A stretch of 64,000 bases of DNA from contig NZ_JBHSJJ010000010.1 in the NCBI RefSeq assembly GCF_042652345.1, positions 62,001 through 126,000 on the forward strand. The letters are read 5' to 3'. The notes below the pieces were generated by a model. That model saw only the letters and a list, made by a program, of their open reading frames with translations. It did no database searches and was not told where the DNA came from. This document shows, one piece after another, positions 1 through 8,328 of this stretch (position 1 is the stretch's first letter; each line of letters opens with the position of its first letter). The stretch is from Negadavirga shengliensis (GTDB lineage: Bacteria > Bacteroidota > Bacteroidia > Cytophagales > Cyclobacteriaceae). A program made the position numbers and the translations under genes.

Positions 1-1559
1 TCTCAGCCAACCGCTTGGTGATCACCATTGGTCTGGATACCATTGTGCATAACAGAGATGCCGTAGCGATCATCATCGCCGCAGGGGAAGCAAAAGCACC
101 TATTGTTAAGAGCTCCCTTGAATCTGCCATGACCAACGTGTATCCTGCTACTGTTCTGCAAAAACTGAAAAACGGGCGCTTTTATCTTACCAAAGGGGCG
201 GCTTCCAAATTGGAAGACAGTATCGACCAGTTTTATGCTTCCGGTGAATGGACATGCTTGAAGACAGAAAGGGCAGTCCTGGAACTTTGCAAAAAGCTGC
301 AGAAATATGGCCATAGGCTCACGATGGAGGACCTGAAAAATGACAAATACACGAGGCAGATCCCGGATTTGAACGAGAATACGGTAAATGAAGTCATCCG
401 TAGCATCAGCAGCAAAATAGATAAAGGGCTTGAAGAAGAAAAGAATGAGGTACTGTTGCATACGGGTCCGCACCATGATGATATCTCGCTGGGGATTCTT
501 CCCCATATCACCAAGCAGCTCCATGAAAATTCCAACAAAGCCCATTTTGCGGTATTGACTTCCGGATTTACCGCAGTAACGAATTCATTTGTCATAGATA
601 CTTTAAAAAACACCAAAAGGTTTCTGGATACAGGCCGCATTCAAATGGTGAAGTATGAGGATTTCTTCGAAAGTGGCTACAAGCTGAAAATGGACAAGGA
701 TGTGTACCACTACCTTACCAACGTGGCTTCCGAAAATGCCGAGGAGAGACTCAGGGGACTGTGCCACAGGGTGGTGCGCGCCATCGTTTTTATCTTCGGG
801 GTCAAATCCTCCCTGGAACTCAGGGACCAGATCAATGAAATCATCACCGTCCTCAAAAACTCCTATGATGGGGAAAAGAACCCAAAAAACATACAGACCC
901 TTAAAGGGATGATCCGTGAGTTTGAAGAAGAACTCGTTTGGGCCCATTTCGGAGTACAGGTAAAAAATGTACACCACCTTCGCTTAGGTTTCTATACAGG
1001 GGATATTTTCACCGAACAGCCAGATAAAAAACGGGATGTGGAACCCGTTCTGGATATGCTCAGGGAAATCAGGCCAACCAAACTGAGCCTTACCCTGGAT
1101 CCCGAAGGCAGTGGCCCGGATACCCACTATAAAGTACTTCAGGCTACGGCCGAAGCGGTAAGACAGTGGAGCAAGGAAGAAGACCTGAGCCACTTCAAAA
1201 TCATCGGCTACAGAAACGTATGGTTTAAATTTGACGCAGCTGAGTCCAACGTCATCGTCCCTGTATCCCTGGGGGATATGTCTGTGATGGAGGATTCATT
1301 CACCAACTGTTACCTCAGTCAGGTCAATGCCTCTTTTCCAAGCTATGCCCACAACGGCAAATTCAGCACATTGGCCAGAATTACCTGGGTAAACCAACTC
1401 AGCGATGTGCAATTGCTCCTGGGCAAAAACTATTTCTATCAGCACGATACCGCTAAAGTACGATCCAGTCATGGTTTGATTTTCTTTAGAGAAATGAATG
1501 TGGAAGAATTTTTGCGGGAAGCGAGAGAACTGGAGAAATCAACCGAAGGAATGTTATAA
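1..1559 (+). CDS. Glucosamine-6-phosphate deaminase-like protein fused to PIG-L/LmbE domain (5' end missing)
   Basis: The frame is open from the first base of the window, so only the C-terminal part, about 518 residues, is visible. The first 30 residues (SANRLVITIGLDTI, then IIAAGEAKA) look like the end of a NagB sugar-phosphate isomerase/deaminase domain. A PIG-L/LmbE-like metal-dependent deacetylase domain follows, with its signature at nucleotides 465-490 reading GPHHDDISLG. The usual family signature is (A/P)HPDDE; here the metal-binding His and Asp-Asp are kept but the final acidic residue is Ile. Bacteroidota often carry long NagB proteins of this fused kind. The expected NagB reaction is glucosamine-6-phosphate to fructose-6-phosphate plus ammonia; the PIG-L half may deacetylate an N-acetylated sugar, which is inference. 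A strong terminator follows at 1591. The ROK kinase downstream fits amino-sugar use. Confidence 0.85.
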   Translation, partial: SANRLVITIGLDTIVHNRDAVAIIIAAGEAKAPIVKSSLESAMTNVYPATVLQKLKNGRFYLTKGAASKLEDSIDQFYASGEWTCLKTERAVLELCKKLQKYGHRLTMEDLKNDKYTRQIPDLNENTVNEVIRSISSKIDKGLEEEKNEVLLHTGPHHDDISLGILPHITKQLHENSNKAHFAVLTSGFTAVTNSFVIDTLKNTKRFLDTGRIQMVKYEDFFESGYKLKMDKDVYHYLTNVASENAEERLRGLCHRVVRAIVFIFGVKSSLELRDQINEIITVLKNSYDGEKNPKNIQTLKGMIREFEEELVWAHFGVQVKNVHHLRLGFYTGDIFTEQPDKKRDVEPVLDMLREIRPTKLSLTLDPEGSGPDTHYKVLQATAEAVRQWSKEEDLSHFKIIGYRNVWFKFDAAESNVIVPVSLGDMSVMEDSFTNCYLSQVNASFPSYAHNGKFSTLARITWVNQLSDVQLLLGKNYFYQHDTAKVRSSHGLIFFREMNVEEFLREARELEKSTEGML

Positions 1560-1590
1560 GATGATAGTCAAAAACGTGGTAGATTTTGCC

Positions 1591-1625
1591 ATCCATGGGG
1601 TTTTCATCCCATGGATCTATTTTTG
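1591..1625 (+). terminator. Rho-independent terminator after the NagB/PIG-L gene
   Basis: A perfect 9-bp stem, ATCCATGGG (1591-1599) with CCCATGGAT (1608-1616) and an 8-nt loop, is followed closely by a short T-run (1620-1624). It starts 32 bases after the stop codon, so it probably separates this gene from the ROK kinase at 1746. Confidence 0.75.
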
Positions 1626-1745
1626 GAAAACTCCTTCACATAGGTACCTAACATGCGGTAAAACAGGTATCTGAATCTAAAAATTGAGTACTTCTACTAC
1701 ATGGCCACTTCTCTGTAATATGGCTTGTGAACAAAACACTTACCA

Positions 1746-2642
1746 ATGAAAGAAAAAAATTTGGTTTTAGGATTGGATATCGGAGGCACAAAAATCAGCT
1801 CCGGACTGAACCATAATGGGCAGATATATGAGAGGAAAGAAACCAAAACCCCTTCCAGTGCGCCGCAGGAGGAAATTTTAGAAGCCATTTCCCAACAGAT
1901 CGGGGAATACCTTCCTTTCCAATTCAAAGCCATCGGCATCGGAATACCCGGGCTCGTGGACCCCATCAATGGTATCGTCTATAACCTTGCCAACATTCCT
2001 TCCTTTCAAAAAGTAAAGCTTAAAGACTGTCTGGAAAAAAGGTTCAAGGTGCCGGTCATCATAAACAACGATGCCAACTGCTTTACGCTGGGGGAATATA
2101 AATACGGGCCGGCAAAGTCCCATCGCCACGTGATAGGCATTACCCTCGGAACCGGCATCGGAACCGGCGTCATCGCCAACTCACATTTGTATACAGGTTA
2201 TATCTGTGGCGCCGGAGAATGGGGGGCGGTCCCTTATTTGGACAGCACTTTTGAGGACTATTGCAGCAGCAAGTTTTTCAAAAGAAAATACAACCAAAAC
2301 GCCAAAAAACTTGCCAAGAAAGCGGAAGAAAATGATCCCGTTTCTTTACGTATTTTTGAAGAATATGGCCAGCACCTGGGGGCCCTGATCAGCAGAATCT
2401 TATTTACATATGCGCCGGAAGCCATAGTGATCGGAGGCTCCATAAGAAAAGCCTTCCCTTACTTTGAAAACGGAATGAGACAAGCCATCTTACAATTTCC
2501 CTATAAATCAATTTCAGAAAACCTGAAAATCTATGTATCCCACCTTGAGGATTCGGCAATTTTGGGAGCCATTTCATTGGTAGAAGAAAATAAATACATG
2601 ATGAACAACGAGAAAATATCCGGCACGGCTTCAATCGCCTAA
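1746..2642 (+). CDS. ROK-family sugar kinase
   Basis: The 298-residue protein opens with the ATP-binding signature LGLDIGGTKISS (residues 8-19), has the second phosphate motif GITLGTGIGTG near residue 135 and the adenosine motif IVIGGSI near 233, all typical of ROK kinases. The length matches the family. The usual zinc motif CxCGxxGC is absent; the same place holds an acidic segment FEDYCSS, a variant also seen in the second ROK protein of this window. It probably phosphorylates a hexose or amino sugar in the cytoplasm. Its place next to a NagB-type deaminase points to glucosamine, N-acetylglucosamine or N-acetylmannosamine, but the substrate cannot be read from the sequence, and a regulatory role is possible. 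No DNA-binding domain is present. Confidence 0.85.
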   Translation: MKEKNLVLGLDIGGTKISSGLNHNGQIYERKETKTPSSAPQEEILEAISQQIGEYLPFQFKAIGIGIPGLVDPINGIVYNLANIPSFQKVKLKDCLEKRFKVPVIINNDANCFTLGEYKYGPAKSHRHVIGITLGTGIGTGVIANSHLYTGYICGAGEWGAVPYLDSTFEDYCSSKFFKRKYNQNAKKLAKKAEENDPVSLRIFEEYGQHLGALISRILFTYAPEAIVIGGSIRKAFPYFENGMRQAILQFPYKSISENLKIYVSHLEDSAILGAISLVEENKYMMNNEKISGTASIA

Positions 2643-2681
2643 AGTTTGTCTGTTTTTGTATCGTGGGCCCGTCCCGCGTAT

Positions 2682-2711
2682 TTGAGGTTTGATCAAATTT
2701 GAATATATTTG
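2682..2711 (+). promoter_or_regulatory. Bacteroidota-type promoter for the PAP2/haloperoxidase gene
   Basis: TTG (2682-2684, within TTTG) is followed by exactly 19 bases and then TATATTTG (2704-2711), matching the Bacteroidota consensus TTG-N17-23-TAnnTTTG. The start codon at 2732 lies 20 bases downstream. The gene therefore probably has its own promoter instead of relying on readthrough from the ROK gene. Confidence 0.7.
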
Positions 2712-2731
2712 AAAAGCAGGGAGGAAGCATT

Positions 2732-4129
2732 ATGGAGAAGCCTATTAAATCGTTTTGTATCATTTGGTTATCAGCCCTTATCTTTGTGGGGATAAGCGTT
2801 CCCATGGACCAGCTTTGGGCCAAAGCGATTGATAAAACCGAAGAAGAAAAAAAAGAATGGTTTCTGGACCACCTGTTTTCCATTACGGAAGTGATGGTCA
2901 CCGATGTGGCGTCCCCACCGGGAGCCGCCAGATTTTACAGCTATTCCCTTCTGGCAGCTTATATCATCCAATCGGATCTTACCGGAACCCTCCACCAAAG
3001 TCCGTTGCTAAAAAACCCCGGCAAACCCGCCCTGTTCTCTTCCCCTGACCACATAGACAAGCACCAGCTCGATAAGGATTTTTGCAGCATTTATGGGATG
3101 CTTGAAGTGGGAAAAGGCATCATGCCCTCCGGAAAAAACCTGGCTAAAAGCCAGGAAAAACTTATCAGACAGTTCCGCAAAGCAAAAATATTGGGCAGCA
3201 GGGAAATCGATATCAACGTCAGATATGCCCAGGAAATGGCCTCGCAGGTATTGGATTACGCAAAATCTGATGGGTACAACCAACTGAGCACCTTGAAAAG
3301 ATACATGCCTTCCCCAAAAGAAGGCCGTTGGTACCCCACTCCTCCTGCTTACATGGCGGCGGTCGAACCGGAATGGCGCACCATAAGAACATTTTTTATC
3401 GATGAGTTGAAAGACTTTGCACCTCCGGCTCCTGCTGTCTTTACCATGGATGAGGGAAGCCCTTTTCATGATCAGGTATTTGAAGTCTATCATGTCACTG
3501 AAAATCTTTCTGACGAGCAGAAGCTCATTGCCAATTTTTGGGACTGTAATCCTTTCAATGTCACTTATAGCGGACACATGGCCATCGGCATCAAGAAAAT
3601 ATCCCCCGGTGGTCACTGGATAGGCATTACAGGCATTGCCTCGCGAAAAGCGGGCTTATCGATGGAGGAAACCATCTACATCCATACGCTGGTCGCCATG
3701 GGGCTTCATGATGCCTTCGTAAGTTGTTGGGAAGAAAAATACAAAAGCGACCGCATACGGCCCATAACGGCCATCAATAAGCATATTGACCCGGCATGGC
3801 AACCACTGCTCCAAACCCCTCCTTTCCCTGAATACACCAGTGGACACAGCGTAATTTCCAAAACCAGTGCTGTCATCCTCACGGATTATTTTGGAGAGAA
3901 TTTTGATTTTATAGACACTTCCGAAGTGTACTTCGGACTTCCCGAAAGAGCCTTCGGCTCCTTTTTTCAAGCCGCTGACGAAGCTGCCATTTCCAGGTTA
4001 TATGGAGGTATCCATTTCAGGGATGCCATAGAAGTCGGCGTAGCGCAAGGGGAAAAAATAGGCCAGTTCATATTGGAGAAAGTCAAATCAGAATCCATCC
4101 TATTGGGAAAAAGCAAATCCGACAAATAG
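2732..4129 (+). CDS. Vanadium-dependent haloperoxidase/PAP2-like secreted phosphoesterase
   Basis: I place the start at the ATG at 2732, preceded by a GGAGG-like run, because it puts a signal peptide (hydrophobic residues 8-22, ending near WAKA) at the N-terminus; the protein is then 465 residues. The C-terminal half has the three active-site motifs of the PAP2/vanadium haloperoxidase superfamily: KSDRIRP near residue 340, SGHS near 370 and RLYGGIHF near 423. These residues bind phosphate or vanadate. The long N-terminal helical region is typical of bacterial haloperoxidase-like PAP2 proteins. It should act in the periplasm or outside the cell, either as an acid phosphatase or a haloperoxidase; the sequence alone does not decide. 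It converges on the NagX-like gene with 71 bases between them and no clear terminator. Confidence 0.85.
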   Translation: MEKPIKSFCIIWLSALIFVGISVPMDQLWAKAIDKTEEEKKEWFLDHLFSITEVMVTDVASPPGAARFYSYSLLAAYIIQSDLTGTLHQSPLLKNPGKPALFSSPDHIDKHQLDKDFCSIYGMLEVGKGIMPSGKNLAKSQEKLIRQFRKAKILGSREIDINVRYAQEMASQVLDYAKSDGYNQLSTLKRYMPSPKEGRWYPTPPAYMAAVEPEWRTIRTFFIDELKDFAPPAPAVFTMDEGSPFHDQVFEVYHVTENLSDEQKLIANFWDCNPFNVTYSGHMAIGIKKISPGGHWIGITGIASRKAGLSMEETIYIHTLVAMGLHDAFVSCWEEKYKSDRIRPITAINKHIDPAWQPLLQTPPFPEYTSGHSVISKTSAVILTDYFGENFDFIDTSEVYFGLPERAFGSFFQAADEAAISRLYGGIHFRDAIEVGVAQGEKIGQFILEKVKSESILLGKSKSDK

Positions 4130-4200
4130 TCGCTTGACTGTGAGCGTCAGAGCGGCTAAATGACCGGTCTTGTTTTCGACTAAAGGAACTTACCCCTTCT

Positions 4201-5352
4201 CTAGACTTTGATATAAATTCTCTTTTTGTCCATCCAGTAACCGATAAGCCAAATCACCAACATAAAGCCCACGGCAAAAAGCAAGGAAGCATTGTTCGGC
4301 GCAAAATACGGAACAAAGAAGCGTTCATATAGCCAGGACTTCGAGGCTTGCCCTTCTATTCTTATAACCAACATGGTCTTGACGAACACTCCGGAAAGCA
4401 CGTATAACATCAGTGGATTTTTTCCAAAGACCTCAAAAAAATACGCCCATTTTTTGAGTTTCATTATTTCGATCACATACATCAGCAAGGCAATGCATAC
4501 GGTCGAAATTCCGACCGTCACCAAAACAAATGAACTTGTCCATATCTTTTTGTTGATGGGAAACCAAATATCCCACAAGCTTCCCAAAAGGAATAAGCCC
4601 GTTCCCACTCCTATCAACAGGGCTATCGTCCGGATCCGGTTACCGGATTTTTGTATAAAATCCCCCACCAGAAAGCCCGCTATTACATTGACCGTAGCAG
4701 GAAAAGTGCTTAACAAGCCCTCAGGGTCAAAAGGAATCCCTTCTCCTCTGTATAAATTTTCAGCTCCGATAAGAAATAAATCAAGTCTGCGGGCTGCATT
4801 TCCAACTAAACTATAAGGATCTCCCGTTTCTCCATAGATATACATCACCATCCAGTAGCCCACCAAGGCAATGACACTGAAAACAATTGCTCCTCTTTTA
4901 TTCAAAAAATACAGTACAAAAGCGGAAATGGCATAACAAACCGCTATTCTTTGAAGGACGCCCATGATCCTGATCTTTGTAAAATCAAACGGCACCATCC
5001 CGGTATCCCCCATTCTGAAAAAAGGATAAGCGGCCAGCAGGAGTCCTATCAAAAAAATCACAAGGGTTCTTTTCATCACCTTTGACAAGAAAGGTTTTTT
5101 ATCCTGAACCATCAGATTTTTCATGGAAAAACTCATCGCATTGCCCACAACAAACAAAAAAGAAGGAAAAACGAGGTCGGTGATGGTCCAGCCATGCCAG
5201 GGAGCATGGAGAAAAGGAGCATAATTGGTACTCCAACTCCCTGGGGTATTGACTACAATCATCAATGCCACTGTCAACCCTCTGAGCACATCAATGGACA
5301 AATACCTTTCGACATTTTTGGTGGTTTTTTCTTTGACGGTTAAAGCAGCCAT
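4201..5352 (-). CDS. nagX: NagX-like transmembrane N-acetyltransferase (HGSNAT family)
   Basis: A 383-residue polytopic membrane protein with about 10 hydrophobic segments. The N-terminal block SIDVLRGLTVALMIVVN, then HAPWHGWTITDLVFPSFLFVVG, is characteristic of bacterial NagX and of human heparan-alpha-glucosaminide N-acetyltransferase; His49 sits where the catalytic histidine of HGSNAT lies. The family passes an acetyl group from cytoplasmic acetyl-CoA across the membrane to glucosamine ends. It is the last gene of the minus-strand run, 17 bases after the GH20-like gene, so the two are probably co-transcribed. The likely role is acetylating glucosamine residues in the periplasm so that a hexosaminidase can remove them, by analogy with lysosomal heparan breakdown. 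That coupling is inference. Confidence 0.85.
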   Translation of the reverse strand: MAALTVKEKTTKNVERYLSIDVLRGLTVALMIVVNTPGSWSTNYAPFLHAPWHGWTITDLVFPSFLFVVGNAMSFSMKNLMVQDKKPFLSKVMKRTLVIFLIGLLLAAYPFFRMGDTGMVPFDFTKIRIMGVLQRIAVCYAISAFVLYFLNKRGAIVFSVIALVGYWMVMYIYGETGDPYSLVGNAARRLDLFLIGAENLYRGEGIPFDPEGLLSTFPATVNVIAGFLVGDFIQKSGNRIRTIALLIGVGTGLFLLGSLWDIWFPINKKIWTSSFVLVTVGISTVCIALLMYVIEIMKLKKWAYFFEVFGKNPLMLYVLSGVFVKTMLVIRIEGQASKSWLYERFFVPYFAPNNASLLFAVGFMLVIWLIGYWMDKKRIYIKV

Positions 5353-5369
5353 ATGTTTTTTAGTACATG

Positions 5370-6500
5370 CTATTTTTGGGAAAGATTCTCCAATCTGTCA
5401 TACATTTTGACAAAAGTCACCCAAGGGTTTTTGGCTTCTTCCTCGGTCAGTTTCTGCCCCGGGTTAGCCATGTATTTATCGAAGCCATCCAGGAACTGAT
5501 CAGCGCCTGACCAAACCGTCAACATCACGCCTTTGAACCGCTCCTTCATCTGAGGTGTATTGTGTTCACGGAAGACCAACATGTCTTCGACGTGCTTGAC
5601 CCCTACTTCCGCCTGATTCCAGGAGCAACTGACCACGTCAAATCCCTTCATGGCAAAATAAACAGGGGTTTGCACCGGCCGCACGTAATGCCAGTCCGCA
5701 ATGATCACATCTTTTGGAATCAAATCAATGGCCCTATGGGTATTGTTCATGCTTGCTTCCCACATGCCTATACCCGTAAGTTTGCCATCGATGAGCCTGT
5801 CTCCCCATATCCACAATTTCCTGTCTTTGGTCGCCAGATGGTTCCGGACCTTAGTCACCTCTCCTGCAAACAGCTCAGCCTTGTCCAGCCCTCCACATCT
5901 TGGACACTTGTCGTCCCCGATATAAAAAACTTCATCCATACCCGCATGAAAGGCATCCGTCTCGAAGGCGTCGCACAACTCATCTACCAGAGCAAAGACC
6001 ACACGGTGGACATCGGGATGCAAGGGGCAGTAACTCTTACAGTACAGGCCATCATCATTTGGCCACTTATAGTCCTCCGGCATTTCCACGTGCGGCGTTT
6101 CGTCAAATTCGGGATAAACCTTCAGCAGATTGCCGATGGTTCCCGCCCAGGATTGGTGACCGAGTAAGTTGACCTGCGGAATCATTTGGATGCCGTTTCT
6201 TTTTCCCGCTTCCACCAATTTTTTGATTTCATCCTTCGTCAAAGGGTTGTCGCTCCGCAACTCAGGATGGGATTCGTATTCGTAATTGAAATCAACCCTC
6301 AACACCAAGGTGTTGACTCCTCTTTTGCTCAGTTCCTCGTCCATAAATTTGACGAACCTGTCTACCTGGCCGCTATTAGGTGCGGCTATGGCAAATCCCC
6401 TGATGGGTAATTCATCGGCATTAGGCCTGCCCATCGCTTCGATGCTCAAGAGGGTGATCAACACCCCCATCAGTGATGTTAACAGAAAAACATTTTTCAT
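5370..6500 (-). CDS. Glycoside hydrolase family 20-like exported beta-hexosaminidase
   Basis: The 376-residue protein has an N-terminal signal peptide (hydrophobic residues 4-20) and a TIM-barrel with the GH20 sequence GMDEV; Asp189-Glu190 is the expected substrate-assisted catalytic pair. Other barrel features are RGFAIAAPN near residue 34 and the aromatic tail motif WSGAD. It lacks the N-terminal GH20b domain of classical hexosaminidases, so it is a short, catalytic-domain form. Two close cysteine pairs (CKSYC near 154 and CPRC near 199) are unusual and could form disulfides or bind metal. It would release terminal N-acetylhexosamine from glycans in the periplasm. It is flanked on both sides by membrane acetyltransferases with 17 and 30 base gaps, which suggests functional coupling. 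GH20 assignment is firm at superfamily level; substrate is unknown. Confidence 0.8.
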   Translation of the reverse strand: MKNVFLLTSLMGVLITLLSIEAMGRPNADELPIRGFAIAAPNSGQVDRFVKFMDEELSKRGVNTLVLRVDFNYEYESHPELRSDNPLTKDEIKKLVEAGKRNGIQMIPQVNLLGHQSWAGTIGNLLKVYPEFDETPHVEMPEDYKWPNDDGLYCKSYCPLHPDVHRVVFALVDELCDAFETDAFHAGMDEVFYIGDDKCPRCGGLDKAELFAGEVTKVRNHLATKDRKLWIWGDRLIDGKLTGIGMWEASMNNTHRAIDLIPKDVIIADWHYVRPVQTPVYFAMKGFDVVSCSWNQAEVGVKHVEDMLVFREHNTPQMKERFKGVMLTVWSGADQFLDGFDKYMANPGQKLTEEEAKNPWVTFVKMYDRLENLSQK

Positions 6501-6530
6501 ATAATCTGGGTTTTTAGGTTTAATAGCTAA

Positions 6531-7730
6531 CTAAATTTTCAACCTTATCCTTTTCTTTTCCAGTAATCCGGTAATCAGGATAATGATAAGCGCGTACGAC
6601 AGAGATTTGATGATTCCCACCGCACCTGTCCTCAATACCAACGGTAAGGTTATACCCGTTATGGTAAGCAACCCATAATGAATATAGGGCAACAAATAAC
6701 AGGTCAAGGTACTTGTTCCGGCAGGTTTTATAATATTAAACCAGTCTTTTTTTCCTTTGAGCTCCACCAGCCATATCAGAAAACAAAAGAAAAGGATACT
6801 GATGGCAATACATATAGTCACCCAGGAGGGAGAGGAACCGATCTTATGGATTCCCCATAAAGGCCTGGTCAGAAAGCCAAACAGGAACCCTCCAGCAGCC
6901 ATGGCGAGCATAATCCCCCAGAATTTCTTCCCTATCTCCTTCTTTAGAAAGGGCTGATAGTATAAGGTGATGATGACTCCCGCCATGGTCAAAGCAGGGG
7001 TCGCCCCGTCATCTATCAACCAAACATAAGGTTTGATGATTTTCAGTGGCTCCAGCCAGCCCAGTTTGGCCATACTGCTGAATAGCAAAAATGCCAAAAA
7101 GAAGCCCCACATCCATTTGATGTTCCCTTTGAAAACCAGAAACGTCGAAGAACATATCAGGTAAGCCCAACCAATCAACCCCAAAATCCCCCACCAGTAA
7201 AACCTTATCCAAGTAGGGTTTTCTACCGTGCCACCTTGATAAACAGCCAGCAAAAACAGCAACAAAAGCCAGCCCAGCACTTGCCCGGTATATTTTTTCC
7301 TTTTATCTCCCTCCTTGGGATAGTCCAACCATATGAGGAAAAAGGCAATGGTGGCCAATATCTGCCATACAGGCTTGGGCAAAAGTGCCAGCTCCCTGTT
7401 GTAAGATTCCAGGTTTACATGGCAGAGGCCCATGACCAGCAATGCAAAAGATCTGGACAGAATATGGACAAAGATCCCTTTGTTGTCATCTCCTTTTTTC
7501 CACCGGTTCTGTATGGCAAAAGGAATGGACAAGCCAACGATCAACAAAAAGGCAGGAAAAACCACATCTGCCAATCCCATTCCGTCTACTTTTGCCGGAA
7601 CATGGTCCAACCATTTAGGGGTCTCCCTCAGTGACCACAGATCATTGACGAAAATCATCAGCATCATCGTGAGGGCCCGGAATATGTCTATCGCATATGA
7701 CCGGGCGCTGGGTGTAGGTTTGATAAGCAT
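6531..7730 (-). CDS. DUF5009/NagX-related membrane acyltransferase
   Basis: A 399-residue polytopic protein related to the gene at 4201 but clearly diverged. It keeps the N-terminal framework YAIDIFRALTMMLMIFVND and GLADVVFPAFLLIVG. His43 lies in DHVPAKVDGMG, where NagX has HAPWHGW, so the histidine is retained but the tryptophans around it are not, and the spacing is two residues longer. This fits the DUF5009 family, treated as a relative of NagX. It is probably an acyl-CoA-dependent acyltransferase of the inner membrane acting on an extracytoplasmic sugar; substrate and acyl group are not known. It lies between the small carbohydrate-binding-like protein (21-base gap) and the GH20-like gene (30-base gap), inside the same likely operon. 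Confidence 0.8.
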   Translation of the reverse strand: MLIKPTPSARSYAIDIFRALTMMLMIFVNDLWSLRETPKWLDHVPAKVDGMGLADVVFPAFLLIVGLSIPFAIQNRWKKGDDNKGIFVHILSRSFALLVMGLCHVNLESYNRELALLPKPVWQILATIAFFLIWLDYPKEGDKRKKYTGQVLGWLLLLFLLAVYQGGTVENPTWIRFYWWGILGLIGWAYLICSSTFLVFKGNIKWMWGFFLAFLLFSSMAKLGWLEPLKIIKPYVWLIDDGATPALTMAGVIITLYYQPFLKKEIGKKFWGIMLAMAAGGFLFGFLTRPLWGIHKIGSSPSWVTICIAISILFFCFLIWLVELKGKKDWFNIIKPAGTSTLTCYLLPYIHYGLLTITGITLPLVLRTGAVGIIKSLSYALIIILITGLLEKKRIRLKI

Positions 7731-7751
7731 ATTTCTCTAATCTGTCAAATA

Positions 7752-8291
7752 TCAGGCACCCCTTGGCACAAGTACCAGCTCTCTGAGATCCAGTAAAGCT
7801 TCTCCCTTAAAATTGTCTCTGGGTTTAAACACCATCTTCTGCTTTCCCTGGTTCAATTGAATGCTCCCGACTTTTTTGGTTTTGAATGTTTCCCAAGAGC
7901 CTGACTTTCCCACTTTTTTTGTCAGTTTTTGATCGCCGGCCTCGAATACAAAATATTTTCCGGCCTCTTCATCGGACACAGACCATTCCAAATAAACATC
8001 ATATTTTCCCGTCTTTGGCACCTCCACCATCCATTCTACCCTGTCCTGGGCGGTAAACCAGCCAAAAGCCTTCCATTCAGGCATGTATTGGATGTCAGGA
8101 CCTATCCCTTCACCGTTTTCTGCTGTGAGTTTTAAACTCCCGTCTGCATCCGCGACAACCGATTTATCTTCTTGGGCCAATAACCCCTGAGTAATTGCGA
8201 TCCAAAAAACCAATGTAAGACACGTTAGCTGAGATCGGCGCCATTCAAATCGGCCGATCTCGATTTTCCTGATCTGTTCTGCTGTTTCCAT
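7752..8291 (-). CDS. Small exported protein with a CBM6-like carbohydrate-binding fold
   Basis: The 179-residue protein has a hydrophobic stretch at residues 22-39 ending near GLLAQED, consistent with a signal peptide preceded by a long charged N-region. A later start is not available as ATG. The mature part shows the beta-sandwich pattern of CBM6-like or DUF5077-type domains: EWMVEVPKTGKYDVYLEWS, then FEAGDQKLTKKV and a closing LLDLRELVLVPRG. Such domains are often attached to or encoded beside PVC-type dehydrogenases and DUF1080 proteins. It carries no catalytic motif. It follows the PVC-type gene after a 37-base gap filled by a 12-bp tandem repeat. The likely role is glycan binding by a partner enzyme; this is inference. 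Confidence 0.65.
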   Translation of the reverse strand: METAEQIRKIEIGRFEWRRSQLTCLTLVFWIAITQGLLAQEDKSVVADADGSLKLTAENGEGIGPDIQYMPEWKAFGWFTAQDRVEWMVEVPKTGKYDVYLEWSVSDEEAGKYFVFEAGDQKLTKKVGKSGSWETFKTKKVGSIQLNQGKQKMVFKPRDNFKGEALLDLRELVLVPRGA

Positions 8292-8327
8292 TTTAATAGG
8301 TCATTTAATAGGTTATTTAATAGGTTG
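8292..8327 (-). repeat. Three 12-bp tandem repeats filling an operon spacer
   Basis: Read on the plus strand the units are TTTAATAGGTCA, TTTAATAGGTTA and TTTAATAGGTTG, differing only in the last two bases. On the coding strand they read as YRACCTATTAAA and end directly against the ATG of the small carbohydrate-binding-like gene. The PVC-type gene stops one base beyond the array, so the spacer is almost entirely repeat. A further ACCTATTAA occurs just upstream of the PVC-type start codon (near 11357-11365). Confidence 0.85.
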
Positions 8328-8328
8328 T

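Noticed and set aside
3008..3616. A 202-residue minus-strand frame opposite the PAP2-like gene
   Set aside because: It overlaps the conserved PAP2 coding region antisense and has no support.
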